Shown: in pieces, positions 37,021 through 44,249 of the stretch | Numbering within the stretch: position 1 is the stretch's first letter | Layout of the letters: each line of letters begins with the position of its first letter | Virus record (IMG/VR): IMGVR_UViG_3300046777_001915 | Location: 1-54,749 of that record | DNA length: 54,749 bases | Reading direction: 5' to 3' (one strand) | DNA from: a virus | Position numbers and translations under genes: made by a program | The notes under the pieces: generated by a model | Databases searched by the model: none | The model's input: the letters and a program-made list of their open reading frames with translations, nothing else | Told to the model about the DNA's origin: nothing

Positions 37021-37971
37021 ATGCCTGCTGCTGTTGAAAAGATGATGTTTGTTGGTGCGACCCCGTGGCACGGTCTGGGGAACCAGTTGGACGAGGCTCC
37101 CACTGTTTCGGAGGCGATTACCGCCGCTGGTCTGGATTGGGAAGTTGGTCTGAAAGACCTGTTTACCCAAGAGGGGACGCCCGTTCCCGCCCGTGCAACG
37201 TACCGCAAGACTGACAACTCTATTCTGGGGGTTGTTGGTCCGCGATACACTCCGCTGCAAAACAGCGATGCGTTCGATTGGTTCCAGCCGTTTCTTGACG
37301 CTGGCGAGTGCCAGTTGCACACTGCCGGTTCGCTGCATAGCGGCCAGAAGGTTTGGGTTCTTGCCCAACTCAACCGTGACAATAGCGAAATCGTCAAGGG
37401 TGACGAGGTTTGCAAGTTCATTTTGCTGTCGAACAGTCACGACGGCACAACCGCCATTCGTGTCGGTTATACGCCGATCCGGGTTGTGTGCGTCAACACG
37501 CTCGCCGCTGCTCACAGCAAGCATAGCGGCAGCAAACTGATCCGTATTCGTCACACCCGCTCCAGCAAGACCAATCTGGAACAAGTCCGTGACATTATGG
37601 ACAACATCAATGCGGAGTTCGAAGCGACCGCTGAACAGTATCGGTTCCTCGCGTCGAAGAACTTCAATCAGGCCGACGTTCGTCGGTATGTCAAGGTGCT
37701 GCTGGGCATCGAAGGTACTGCGGACGAGGAGATCAAGACTCGCACCCGCAATATCATGGACGAGATCCTTACTCTCGTCGAAGGTCCGAAGCAGGCTGCG
37801 GTTGGGGTTCGTGGAACGTGGTGGGCTGCCTACAACGGTTTCAACGAATACCTGAACTACAGCAAGGGTCGCACGTCGGACAACCGGCTCGACTCGCTCT
37901 GGTTCGGCCAGAACGCAAACGACAACTCCAAGGCATTGGACACTGCATTGCAGTTCGCCAACGCCATCTAA
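37021..37971 (+). CDS. DUF932 phage/plasmid-like protein
   Basis: 316 residues of the DUF932/TIGR03299 family: MMFVGATPWHGLGNQL near the start, the YTPLQNSDAFDWF block, VGYTPIRVVCVNTLAAA, and a C-terminal RGTWWAAYNGFNEYLNY. Common on phages and plasmids; molecular role not established. G+C clearly higher than its neighbours, which suggests separate origin or strong codon selection. Alone in its unit and closed by a terminator. Confidence 0.88.
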   Translation: MPAAVEKMMFVGATPWHGLGNQLDEAPTVSEAITAAGLDWEVGLKDLFTQEGTPVPARATYRKTDNSILGVVGPRYTPLQNSDAFDWFQPFLDAGECQLHTAGSLHSGQKVWVLAQLNRDNSEIVKGDEVCKFILLSNSHDGTTAIRVGYTPIRVVCVNTLAAAHSKHSGSKLIRIRHTRSSKTNLEQVRDIMDNINAEFEATAEQYRFLASKNFNQADVRRYVKVLLGIEGTADEEIKTRTRNIMDEILTLVEGPKQAAVGVRGTWWAAYNGFNEYLNYSKGRTSDNRLDSLWFGQNANDNSKALDTALQFANAI

Positions 37972-37997
37972 CGTTCTCCTTTCGTGGTGCGTGGCTC

Positions 37998-38041
37998 GGG
38001 GAAGCCGTCCCTCAGGGGTGGGGGGCGGCTTCTCCTTTTTT
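37998..38041 (+). terminator. Rho-independent terminator after DUF932 gene
   Basis: GAAGCCG / CGGCTTC with GGGG/CTCC extension, followed by TTTTTT. The only classical strong terminator in the cassette region. Confidence 0.85.
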
Positions 38042-38052
38042 ATGATGGTGGA

Positions 38053-38146
38053 TTTGACGTAAGTGGTTGCCACTAAAGGACTTAGGGCGATCCCGGCCCG
38101 CGAATTTAGTCGTAAGTTTAATGGTGGCAAGGACTTACGTAAATTT
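38053..38146 (+). repeat. Cassette repeat R17, last copy
   Basis: GACGTAAGTGGTT first, then AAGGACTTAGGGC, core GATCCCGGCCCGCG, inverted GTCGTAAGTTTAA and third AAGGACTTACG. An extra inverted half-site precedes the normal set. No copy occurs downstream. Confidence 0.8.
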
Positions 38147-38216
38147 TGTAAAAGAATCTCGCAAGTTCCCTATAGACAAGGGGTTGGGGATGACGATACA
38201 ATGGAGTAGACGTAAG

Positions 38217-38306
38217 GTGAGTGGTGGCAATGGGTTAGGTAAAAATAATAATAGTGAATGTAATAAGGGTCAGGATGTTATTCTAGCCCTAGATTGTCCT
38301 ATCTAA
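38217..38306 (+). CDS. Doubtful 29-aa open frame
   Basis: GTG start, Asn/Gly-rich (GLGKNNNSECNKGQDVI), behind a weak promoter (TAGACA, TACAAT with CGATA). An ATG at 38190 in frame lies inside the promoter. Coding status uncertain. Confidence 0.25.
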   Translation: MSGGNGLGKNNNSECNKGQDVILALDCPI

Positions 38307-38339
38307 TCCAACGGATTCGCTCATGATGCTCATAGTCAG
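38303..38339 (+). repeat. TCTAATCC...AGTCAG element, copy 3
   Basis: AATCC-AAC-GGATT hairpin then ATAGTCAG, as at 25537 and 30753; the loop differs but the stem is kept. Confidence 0.45.
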
Positions 38340-38385
38340 TCCAGTAAAGCCAGCCAATGATCGTAAGTCCATGAACCACAAGACC

Positions 38386-38414
38386 TTGCGTCAAGTCGAA
38401 TCGTGTGTTATACT
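38386..38414 (+). promoter_or_regulatory. Promoter for 38553 operon
   Basis: TTGCGT, 17-nt spacer, TATACT. A 140-bp leader with AGACTAT/ATAGTCT pairing follows before the gene. Confidence 0.55.
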
Positions 38415-38552
38415 GTACATAGTAACAAGCGATGTAACAAATAAATAATCTACTGAGATTGATTTTCAGGAAGATAAAAATAGACTATATTATTCTTTAT
38501 AAATCATAGTCTGCAAAATGTTGGGGACCCTTTGAGTTATGCAGAAGAAAAT

Positions 38553-38756
38553 ATGACTAGAAAAACAGTTAAGTATTACAATGCTCTGATTAAGATTACT
38601 GTATATCCAGAAGCTGATGATCCCGATAGTATTCCTACTAATGTTGAGGATGCTATTGATAATATGTTTGGGGAAGAGAATGTGTGGGGGAATGGTACTG
38701 TGTGGTTGGAACTGAAAAAGTTTACCCAAAAAAGAAAGAAGCGGGTCAAGAAATGA
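38553..38756 (+). CDS. Hypothetical 67-aa protein
   Basis: ATG 38553 preferred to an in-frame TTG upstream. NALIKITVYPEADDPDS then a Lys-rich end; similar in its first strand to the next gene (LIKITMELGIEDD), so the two may be distant paralogues. Confidence 0.6.
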   Translation: MTRKTVKYYNALIKITVYPEADDPDSIPTNVEDAIDNMFGEENVWGNGTVWLELKKFTQKRKKRVKK

Positions 38757-38920
38757 AGTTGATCAAGATTACTATGGAACTTGGTATTGAGGATGATCTT
38801 GTTTCTAATAACAAGGAAGAGATTGCTAACTATCTTACTAATATGCTTTATGGTGATCCTGATTTCTTTGGAGAATTTGGCCCAGAAAATATAGTGGAAG
38901 TTAGAGAATTGGAGGATTGA
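38753..38920 (+). CDS. Acidic 55-aa hypothetical protein
   Basis: Overlaps the previous gene by 4 bp. Strand-helix pattern ending in GPENIVEVRELED. Unknown. Confidence 0.6.
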   Translation: MKLIKITMELGIEDDLVSNNKEEIANYLTNMLYGDPDFFGEFGPENIVEVRELED

Positions 38921-38921
38921 T

Positions 38922-38987
38922 TTGGTTGCTATAGTTTGTATTATACTTATGATGTGTCTTTTAAGTACCGAACCCCGCAGACGCTAG
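38922..38987 (+). CDS. 21-aa membrane peptide with TTG start
   Basis: GGAGG lies 5-9 nt ahead of the TTG, right after the previous stop. One hydrophobic span (VAIVCIILMMCLL) and a basic end. Confidence 0.4.
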   Translation: MVAIVCIILMMCLLSTEPRRR

Positions 38988-38993
38988 AATGGT

Positions 38994-39389
38994 ATGCAAA
39001 AAAATAGTACGGTTGCTGTAATAAGTGCTAATAAATTGTTACTATTGAAACGAGGACCAACTGCTCCTTGGATGCCTGAGAAATATTGTTTGCCTGGCGG
39101 AGGCGTAGAAGATAATGAGACTCTTATTGATGCTGCTATAAGAGAACTACGAGAGGAAACTAATATAAGACTAAATGCCCTTGAGCTTACTCCTATGGAA
39201 GTTAAGTATCATTCGGGATATAGTAAAACTGTTTTTGTTTGTAATCAAGTTGGTCTTTATGAGGTTGATCTTAACTGGGAACATTCCTCCTATGTGTGGG
39301 CTTCTTATAAAGACTGTTTTAAGTTAGAACTGGTTCCTGGTTTGGGTACTACTATTAAGACCCTGTGCCATTGGGGTTTTCTGATCTAA
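38994..39389 (+). CDS. Nudix hydrolase
   Basis: 131 residues with a full Nudix box: GGVEDNETLIDAAIRELREE, the Mg-binding helix. Cleaves nucleoside diphosphates linked to another moiety; in phages often dNTP, NADH or ADP-ribose derivatives. Substrate cannot be told from sequence. Weak ribosome site. Confidence 0.9.
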   Translation: MQKNSTVAVISANKLLLLKRGPTAPWMPEKYCLPGGGVEDNETLIDAAIRELREETNIRLNALELTPMEVKYHSGYSKTVFVCNQVGLYEVDLNWEHSSYVWASYKDCFKLELVPGLGTTIKTLCHWGFLI

Positions 39390-39408
39390 ATCCTTTATAC
39401 TCAACACC

Positions 39409-39436
39409 TTGTGGCGACCGATAGGTATGGTATACT
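39409..39436 (+). promoter_or_regulatory. CGATA-class promoter
   Basis: TTGTGG, 16-nt spacer with CCGATAGGTATGG, TATACT. Confidence 0.65.
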
Positions 39437-39479
39437 GGTAGTGTAGCTCGACAGTACAAAACATCTTACGGAGATAGCT

Positions 39480-39650
39480 ATGACATACGATCCTGAATAC
39501 AACAGCTTTCGTTTCAACGTTCGTGATATGGAAATTATACTAGATGCCCTGAGTTATGTCAACTGGAATGATAAGTCTCTTAGCCAAGGCGACAGAGATT
39601 ATATTGATGGTTTGTATGAGAGTCTTGATAATGCTGGTAGTTTTGCGTAG
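39480..39650 (+). CDS. 56-aa protein with DMEIILDAL motif
   Basis: Shares RDMEIILDAL and DGLYESLDN with HDMEIILDAL and DGLFQSFDN of the protein at 46714; paralogues. Helical. Leader CGGAG. Unknown role. Confidence 0.65.
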   Translation: MTYDPEYNSFRFNVRDMEIILDALSYVNWNDKSLSQGDRDYIDGLYESLDNAGSFA

Positions 39651-39981
39651 AAGTCCGGTGATTACAATGTATATTACTTTCTTTTTCACACCTGTCACCC
39701 AAGGAACTTCTTATGCTTATGCTCATTATCCTGTTCTGTCTCGTGTCTGCAATGGAGTGCTGATTGATACATAAGATACTATAGAGTTATATGTATCTTG
39801 TATTCTTACTCTTTAGTAGTTTAATACCAACTCTGCATAATACATAAAGTTTTGCTAAGCACTGTCAAGCTCAGAAACTTTTAAAGAGATATGCGCTATG
39901 TAAACTACATGAGCAAGAAGACACAAAATCAAACATGTCTGAGGGTTCGAAATCTATTATAGCTCAACCAGAGGTATCTGT
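39651..39981 (+). other. Intergenic stretch with micro-frames
   Basis: Three short frames: 39713-39763 (16 aa, hydrophobic, AAGGAAC leader), 39791-39847 (18 aa, hydrophobic) and 39891-39962 (23 aa, basic). The first is the most credible. No clear promoter or terminator seen. Confidence 0.3.
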
Positions 39982-40134
39982 ATGGCCGGTTTTTATATTC
40001 TTGGTGGCGTCCTCCTGCTCTTTTTAATAGGAGCATCCTGTATCGTTATAGACATGATGCGTCCGTCCGAACCAGAAAGAATTCTTATTAAGAGATCGCC
40101 AAGAAGATTCAATAACTATGACGACATAGACTAA
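39982..40134 (+). CDS. 50-aa single-span membrane protein
   Basis: Hydrophobic N-terminus (FYILGGVLLLFLIGASCIVI) and a basic, then acidic, tail. GAGG leader. Confidence 0.55.
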   Translation: MAGFYILGGVLLLFLIGASCIVIDMMRPSEPERILIKRSPRRFNNYDDID

Positions 40135-40151
40135 TCAAATAAAAAAACAAA

Positions 40152-40179
40152 TTGTCATATCTCACCACCATGGTATAAT
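40152..40179 (+). promoter_or_regulatory. Promoter for 40276 operon with leader hairpin
   Basis: TTGTCA, 16-nt spacer, TATAAT. In the leader, ACAATT/AATTGT followed by a T-run (40224-40255) could act as a weak attenuator. Confidence 0.6.
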
Positions 40180-40275
40180 GTGATTTGTCAACGGAGCTGA
40201 TCGTCACCTGAGTAATCGGGGGACAATTGGAATCATGGGCGAATTGTTTTTAACTTTTTAACCATGAGGTGATTT

Positions 40276-40530
40276 ATGAAGGCTAGAGTTATTAATCAGG
40301 TTACTCGTAGGGAGATTCAGAGAAAGTATATTGATCAGATTTTAGGTGAATTAGATTTTATGCAGATAAAAGATCGTTTAAGAGACTATCTGCAAAAGGA
40401 AAAAGATAAAGAGTCTAATTATGCCTTGGAGTCAGAGATTCGAAAAGAGGCTCCAGAAATTCTAGTAGATAATTGGGAAGATTTTAGTGGGCCTGCTACT
40501 CTAACACAGGAGTATGAACATCATGCCTAG
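40276..40530 (+). CDS. Helical 84-aa hypothetical protein
   Basis: GAGGTG leader. Charged helices throughout (REIQRKYIDQILGELDFM). Unknown. Confidence 0.65.
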   Translation: MKARVINQVTRREIQRKYIDQILGELDFMQIKDRLRDYLQKEKDKESNYALESEIRKEAPEILVDNWEDFSGPATLTQEYEHHA

Positions 40531-40765
40531 AATCTTTCATAGAATATTATCCTTTGAAATAGAAGGGGAAATATATGATCAGGATACTAAACCTGAAGAT
40601 ATAATCAAGAACTATATTTTTAGATTCAAAGATTATAACGACGGTAGAGATAAAAGTTTCCTAGAACTTGAACATAAGGATCATAGGGGCAAGATTACTA
40701 AATGTAGTAGTCGTCCCAAAATTAGTAAGGCAAAAAAGCCCGACACTGAGTTCTTTGTAATTTAA
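40523..40765 (+). CDS. Hypothetical 80-aa protein
   Basis: ATG 40523 chosen because AGGAG lies 10 nt upstream; ATG 40514 is too close. Overlaps the helical gene by 8 bp. Mixed fold with a basic C-terminus. Confidence 0.6.
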   Translation: MPRIFHRILSFEIEGEIYDQDTKPEDIIKNYIFRFKDYNDGRDKSFLELEHKDHRGKITKCSSRPKISKAKKPDTEFFVI

Positions 40766-40778
40766 AGTGAGGTGCTTT

Positions 40779-40895
40779 ATGAACGATAGTTTTCCATTAG
40801 TTTATTGGTATAGTGTTGGTGGATTAGTATTGTTAGCTTTACTATCATCATACTTTCTATACAATTTTTGGTATAAGCCTAAGAAAAGTTTGTAA
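40779..40895 (+). CDS. 38-aa single-span membrane peptide
   Basis: GAGGTG leader. Span WYSVGGLVLLALLSSYFLYN then KPKK. Coupled to the two genes before. Confidence 0.55.
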   Translation: MNDSFPLVYWYSVGGLVLLALLSSYFLYNFWYKPKKSL

Positions 40896-40924
40896 TAACT
40901 ACCATTAAGTTTGGTTAACATCAA

Positions 40925-40964
40925 GTCCGGCAATTAGTCTCAGCTAATCTGCCGGATTTGGTCT
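40925..40964 (+). terminator. Terminator-like long hairpin
   Basis: TCCGGCA-ATTAG / CTAAT-TGCCGGA with one bulge and a 6-nt loop, followed by TTTGGTCTTTGT. Ends the 40276 operon. The U-tract is imperfect. Confidence 0.65.
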
Positions 40965-41012
40965 TTGTGGTCGTAGTCAGCGAGTTTAGAGAACCCTTTA
41001 AGATTTTGGGAA

Positions 41013-41040
41013 TTGACAACAAATCCCGTCTTTCTAGTAT
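41013..41040 (+). promoter_or_regulatory. Promoter for 41105 gene
   Basis: TTGACA, 16-nt spacer, TAGTAT. Confidence 0.65.
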
Positions 41041-41104
41041 AGGGTAGTAAATGAATGATTCGTGCCAAGGACGGCACATTCTTTTTAACCAAGGAGTTAT
41101 TTTT

Positions 41105-41320
41105 ATGAAGAATTTTCTATTAGTAATCGCACTACTTTGTGTTGGCTCAACCTCTATGGCTGGTGAATGTGTCAACGGCACTTGTTCGCTACGAAGTCGT
41201 GTTGTTAATGTTACCCGTGAGGTTGTTAGTGTTCCAGTAACAGTAACACGACGCACCGTACAGGCTACGCGAAATGTAGGACGAAAAACAGTCAATCGTA
41301 TTCGTGATGTTGTTCGTTGA
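41105..41320 (+). CDS. Secreted basic 71-aa protein
   Basis: Start after AAGGAG; the longer frame begins near the promoter. Signal peptide (FLLVIALLCVGSTSMAG), a Cys pair, then Val/Thr/Arg-rich repeats (REVVSVPVTVTRRTVQAT). Resembles short planctomycete exported proteins. Periplasmic or surface location likely. Confidence 0.65.
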   Translation: MKNFLLVIALLCVGSTSMAGECVNGTCSLRSRVVNVTREVVSVPVTVTRRTVQATRNVGRKTVNRIRDVVR

Positions 41321-41378
41321 AAATCATGGTTGATAATCTGAAGGGTTAGGACAACTTGTCGGATTATAGATCATAACG

Positions 41379-41416
41379 AAAAGATCGCCCCCGAAAAAAC
41401 TCGGGGGTCTTTTCTT
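41379..41416 (+). terminator. Rho-independent terminator
   Basis: CCCCCGA/TCGGGGG with an outer GAAAAGA/TCTTTTC stem, and a T-rich 3' strand. Confidence 0.85.
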
Positions 41417-41448
41417 AAAAGGAATTACTTTATCATGGAGGATAAATG

Positions 41449-41793
41449 ATGAGAATTTTTATGGTTGCATTTGCCGTTATTTTTTGTACTAGTTTAGTCG
41501 CGGAGGCGGCGAGGCCCAGGTACTATAGTCAGCCGACCATGAAGGTCCAAAGTTATAGTAACTATTATGTTTCGGGAAATGATCAGGAAAGATGTCAAGC
41601 AGAAGCAAATTATATGGCAGCTAATAATATTACTGGTCATGTATGGGGAACTATTGGTAGTTTTGAAGGGGTAGGTTATGGTTCTAGTGCCAATTGTAAC
41701 ACATGTGTTCCCGGTAACAATATGAGCCTAACAGGAGATGCTAGTGCTCAAGGTCGTAACGGAATGTGGTATAGAGTAAGAAGCTGGAGATGA
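41449..41793 (+). CDS. Secreted 114-aa protein
   Basis: GGAGG 7 nt before ATG 41449. Signal peptide (FMVAFAVIFCTSLVAEA), then RYYSQPTMKV and a mature domain with CQAEANYMAANNITGH, GVGYGSS and CNTC. The last pattern resembles small planctomycete proteins with a CAP-unrelated G-H-x-G core. Exported; role unknown. Confidence 0.65.
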   Translation: MRIFMVAFAVIFCTSLVAEAARPRYYSQPTMKVQSYSNYYVSGNDQERCQAEANYMAANNITGHVWGTIGSFEGVGYGSSANCNTCVPGNNMSLTGDASAQGRNGMWYRVRSWR

Positions 41794-41806
41794 TAATATA
41801 ACGTAT

Positions 41807-41861
41807 AAGCATACCCCTGGTATCTCTTCTCTCACCCACCTATCTATCAGGGGATATGCTT
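41807..41861 (+). ncRNA. 13-bp hairpin with a C/U-only-like loop
   Basis: AAGCATA-CCCCTG pairs with CAGGGG-A-TATGCTT (one bulge). The 28-nt loop is pyrimidine-rich (TCTCTTCTCTCACCC) and complementary to GA-rich gene leaders such as GAGAGAAGA at 20263-20275. It may be a terminator of the secreted-protein gene or an antisense RNA. Confidence 0.5.
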
Positions 41862-41914
41862 GTACTACCTAATATTATCGGATCGGTTTTTATGGTTACA
41901 GTCAGTCAGTTAGT

Positions 41915-42115
41915 ATGATTATAGGAATAGTTTTAAACAAAGAAATTAGCTGTGAGAGTATTTGTGCTCATGTTCAAGACTTGGTAAATAAGCACAGATT
42001 AACAACTCCAGATTTAAGTAGTAGTATTTTGACCATAGAAATCAAAAATATGGTGGATGCTGGTGACCATCATATTCCTAAAATAACTTATGAAGATTTT
42101 AGTAGTCCCACCTAA
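41915..42115 (+). CDS. Hypothetical 66-aa protein
   Basis: Helix-strand pattern (CESICAHVQDLVNKH, SSSILTIEIKNMVDAG). No obvious ribosome site. Unknown. Confidence 0.5.
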   Translation: MIIGIVLNKEISCESICAHVQDLVNKHRLTTPDLSSSILTIEIKNMVDAGDHHIPKITYEDFSSPT

Positions 42116-42153
42116 AGCACCGGATTTGCCCCAGATGCCTACAGTCAGTTAAT

Positions 42154-42297
42154 ATGAACATATTTAGTATCTTACGAACCATTGGTTTTTTGATTCTAGG
42201 AATTATAATAGTAGAGAGTATTGTATACCTAGCTAATCAATGGTTAATCAATTATGTTAGTTCATCAGATAATAGCACAGACCCCGACAATAGTTAG
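42154..42297 (+). CDS. 47-aa membrane peptide
   Basis: Span FSILRTIGFLILGIIIVESI then a polar tail. First of four nested or adjacent membrane genes. Confidence 0.5.
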   Translation: MNIFSILRTIGFLILGIIIVESIVYLANQWLINYVSSSDNSTDPDNS

Positions 42298-42418
42298 ACG
42301 GCCAATATGTCCAACATTTGTGCATGATGATACTACCAGACTAATCATATTCCTAATAGCAATACCAATCCTCATAGGAATACACTGGGCGATCTTGAGG
42401 TATTTTAATGGACAATAA
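42254..42418 (+). CDS. 54-aa membrane peptide, overlapping gene
   Basis: Starts inside the previous gene in another frame. Span LIIFLIAIPILIGIHWAIL. GTG 42332 would be a shorter alternative start. Confidence 0.4.
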   Translation: MLVHQIIAQTPTIVRRPICPTFVHDDTTRLIIFLIAIPILIGIHWAILRYFNGQ

Positions 42419-42530
42419 TGATCCCCTAATTAAATATGGTCATGTTATCATTCTTCTCTGCATAATCATCATGTGGGGATTGGTCTCGTATTTAGAGTAT
42501 TTTCTTTATAAGGATGAAAATGATGAGTAG
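42408..42530 (+). CDS. 40-aa membrane peptide
   Basis: Overlaps the previous gene by 11 bp. Span VIILLCIIIMWGLVSYLEYF, acidic end. Confidence 0.5.
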   Translation: MDNNDPLIKYGHVIILLCIIIMWGLVSYLEYFLYKDENDE

Positions 42531-42690
42531 TTCAAAAATTGTAGAATTTCATAAACCTTTTATCAAAAGCCTGATTTTTTTGGGGCTAGTTACAATAGTT
42601 TCTATGATTTCTACCAAATATATTGTAGAATATATTATTAATCACCACTATCAATCCCACCAATATACCTCTTCTGAATCCCAGAAATAA
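42520..42690 (+). CDS. 56-aa membrane peptide
   Basis: AAGGA leader; ATG 42520 or 42523. Span SLIFLGLVTIVSMISTKYIV then a His/Ser-rich tail. Confidence 0.5.
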   Translation: MMSSSKIVEFHKPFIKSLIFLGLVTIVSMISTKYIVEYIINHHYQSHQYTSSESQK

Positions 42691-42818
42691 GTCGTTTAAC
42701 TGGTTTGTTAGCTAATATGATCTATTTGTTAACTAATCAAATTAAAATTCACTTATTATCTTACGCCGTGGTGAAAATTGGATTAAAGGCCAATAGTGCG
42801 AATGGCCGATAAACCCTC

Positions 42819-42847
42819 TTGACAGACCCTATCCCTTCTGGTATACT
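42819..42847 (+). promoter_or_regulatory. Promoter of the long 42.9-46.6 kb run
   Basis: TTGACA, 17-nt spacer, TATACT. GGCC-AATAGTGCGAAT-GGCC inverted repeat lies just upstream. Confidence 0.75.
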
Positions 42848-42891
42848 GTCTATAACTAGTAGTAGGAAAAGTAGTAATAAATAGGGGATTT

Positions 42892-43059
42892 ATGTATAAG
42901 AATGTATTGTTGACCGATAAAGAAATTGCTCTGGTTAAAAGGGTTATTGGTGATGCTCTCCATGAAAAAGTACACATTGACCGTACTAATTTGACCATTA
43001 TTTACAACCGTCTAAGGGCTATTGTGCCTACTAAAAAGTATAATCAAAGCATTAATTAA
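42892..43059 (+). CDS. Hypothetical 55-aa protein
   Basis: Helical (TDKEIALVKRVIGDALHEK), basic end. AGGGG leader. Leads a long polycistronic run of small genes. Confidence 0.6.
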   Translation: MYKNVLLTDKEIALVKRVIGDALHEKVHIDRTNLTIIYNRLRAIVPTKKYNQSIN

Positions 43060-43106
43060 TCTAAATGGGAAACAAATCCCCAAAGAATCAAAGAAATGAA
43101 TAAACA

Positions 43107-43280
43107 ATGGGCGACATACCCACAAAAACACAACTTTGGGGCAAACCACAGGGAAATGAATTTCTCTTTGAGAATTATATCATGAGGCATGAATCTGATG
43201 GGGTTAGTATAGTCGGCTATTTTCAAACCATACAAGAAGCGTGTGATGCTTATAGGGAATGGGTGGAGGAAAATGAATGA
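43107..43280 (+). CDS. Hypothetical 57-aa protein
   Basis: Acidic alpha/beta protein (SIVGYFQTIQEACDAYREW, typical helix of small phage proteins). Overlaps next gene by 4 bp. Confidence 0.6.
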   Translation: MGDIPTKTQLWGKPQGNEFLFENYIMRHESDGVSIVGYFQTIQEACDAYREWVEENE

Positions 43281-43453
43281 TTGAACCTACCATTTATACT
43301 CTTGATGAGGGGAAAACTTATCAAATAGATTTTGAGCGAACAAAAGATCATATTAATTTCGAAACCATTAAAAGGGTCAAATTCCTGACTCTAGATGATC
43401 TAATGAAACTAAGAGAGAATATTGATAAAATTGTGATTAAATTTAAGGATTAA
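43277..43453 (+). CDS. Hypothetical 58-aa protein
   Basis: MIEPTIYTLDEGKTYQIDF, beta-alpha-beta pattern. ATGA overlap with the previous stop. Unknown. Confidence 0.6.
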   Translation: MIEPTIYTLDEGKTYQIDFERTKDHINFETIKRVKFLTLDDLMKLRENIDKIVIKFKD

Positions 43454-43457
43454 AATA

Positions 43458-43694
43458 ATGACTGTTTATGTTGTGATTGGAGAGAAAGAGAATGTCTATC
43501 AAGATGAAATTGATGGGCCTTTTGTATCCCATCCAGATAAAGAAATTATAAGAGTGTTTTCTAATAGTGATGATGCAAGGAAGTTTGTGGCCGATAACAA
43601 ATTGGCTAAAGGCAAAAGACAACCTTATGGCGACACATCCTATTATCGTAATGGATATTATGACATGGAAATTGAAAGTTGGGAAGTAGAATGA
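43458..43694 (+). CDS. Hypothetical 78-aa protein
   Basis: MTVYVVIGEKENVYQDEI then SNSDDARKFVADN and a Tyr-rich YDMEIESWEVE end, a layout seen in phage proteins that modify or sense small molecules, but no family name can be given. Confidence 0.6.
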   Translation: MTVYVVIGEKENVYQDEIDGPFVSHPDKEIIRVFSNSDDARKFVADNKLAKGKRQPYGDTSYYRNGYYDMEIESWEVE

Positions 43695-43858
43695 ACAACC
43701 TAGTGAGTTATCTTATTGGAAGAATGGGTAAAAGAACTTGTCCTATAGTTGCTATTAATAAAGTATTAGATACTGGTTTTAATAGTCCGTGGAGAGAGTG
43801 GATTGAAATAGAATTTAAGGATGGCAAGGTGATTAAAATAATGGAGAAACCAGAATGA
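43691..43858 (+). CDS. Hypothetical 55-aa protein
   Basis: Basic first half, beta hairpin at the end (WIEIEFKDGKVIKIMEK). ATGA overlaps both sides. Confidence 0.6.
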   Translation: MNNLVSYLIGRMGKRTCPIVAINKVLDTGFNSPWREWIEIEFKDGKVIKIMEKPE

Positions 43859-44055
43859 CCAAATCTTGGACAGAATTATTGGGCCAGCCTCAACAAAATG
43901 ATCAAATTTATCACAATGAAATTGTCAGACCCACAGAGTATTTTACTCTGAGTGATTTTGGTCATAAACAAATGATTTGGAAAACTTTGTGGAAGTTTGA
44001 TTGTGCCTCTAAGGCTAAAGAAGTGTTTGATATTTGGATTGGAGAAAATAAATGA
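43855..44055 (+). CDS. Hypothetical 66-aa protein
   Basis: Trp-rich C-terminal half (MIWKTLWKFDCASKAKEVFD). Unknown. Confidence 0.6.
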   Translation: MTKSWTELLGQPQQNDQIYHNEIVRPTEYFTLSDFGHKQMIWKTLWKFDCASKAKEVFDIWIGENK

Positions 44056-44249
44056 CAGATAAAACTAATCAATATTATCTAGACAAAAATAAGCAAGTTG
44101 ATATTAGAATTGACTGTTGGAGTCATGGAAGGATGCACGTTAGTATTTATAATGATCGAAATAATACTTGTGTGGGATATACTTGTAATAGGGATGAGTT
44201 GAGAGGATTGGCCGATTTTATTTATGATACTATTGGGGAAAAGAAATGA
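44052..44249 (+). CDS. Small strand-strand-helix family protein, member 1
   Basis: 65 residues. DIRIDCWSHGRMHVSIYND, then RDELRGLADFIYDTI: two or three strands followed by a helix with L..L.DF. The same plan recurs at 48574, 49231, 49648, 49827 and 52940, an expanded paralogous family. Confidence 0.65.
   Translation: MTDKTNQYYLDKNKQVDIRIDCWSHGRMHVSIYNDRNNTCVGYTCNRDELRGLADFIYDTIGEKK

Noticed and set aside
36937-38130. Long antisense frame opposite the DUF932 gene
   Set aside because: It mirrors a gene with high third-position G+C, spans the promoter and the terminator, and encodes a low-complexity product. The DUF932 frame has clear family motifs.
19030-38146. CRISPR array
   Set aside because: The repeats are 0.7-2 kb apart with genes between them, so they are not an array.
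19030-38146. Insertion sequences or miniature transposons
   Set aside because: The elements have no target-site duplications that I can see, always sit at transcription-unit borders and always point the same way.
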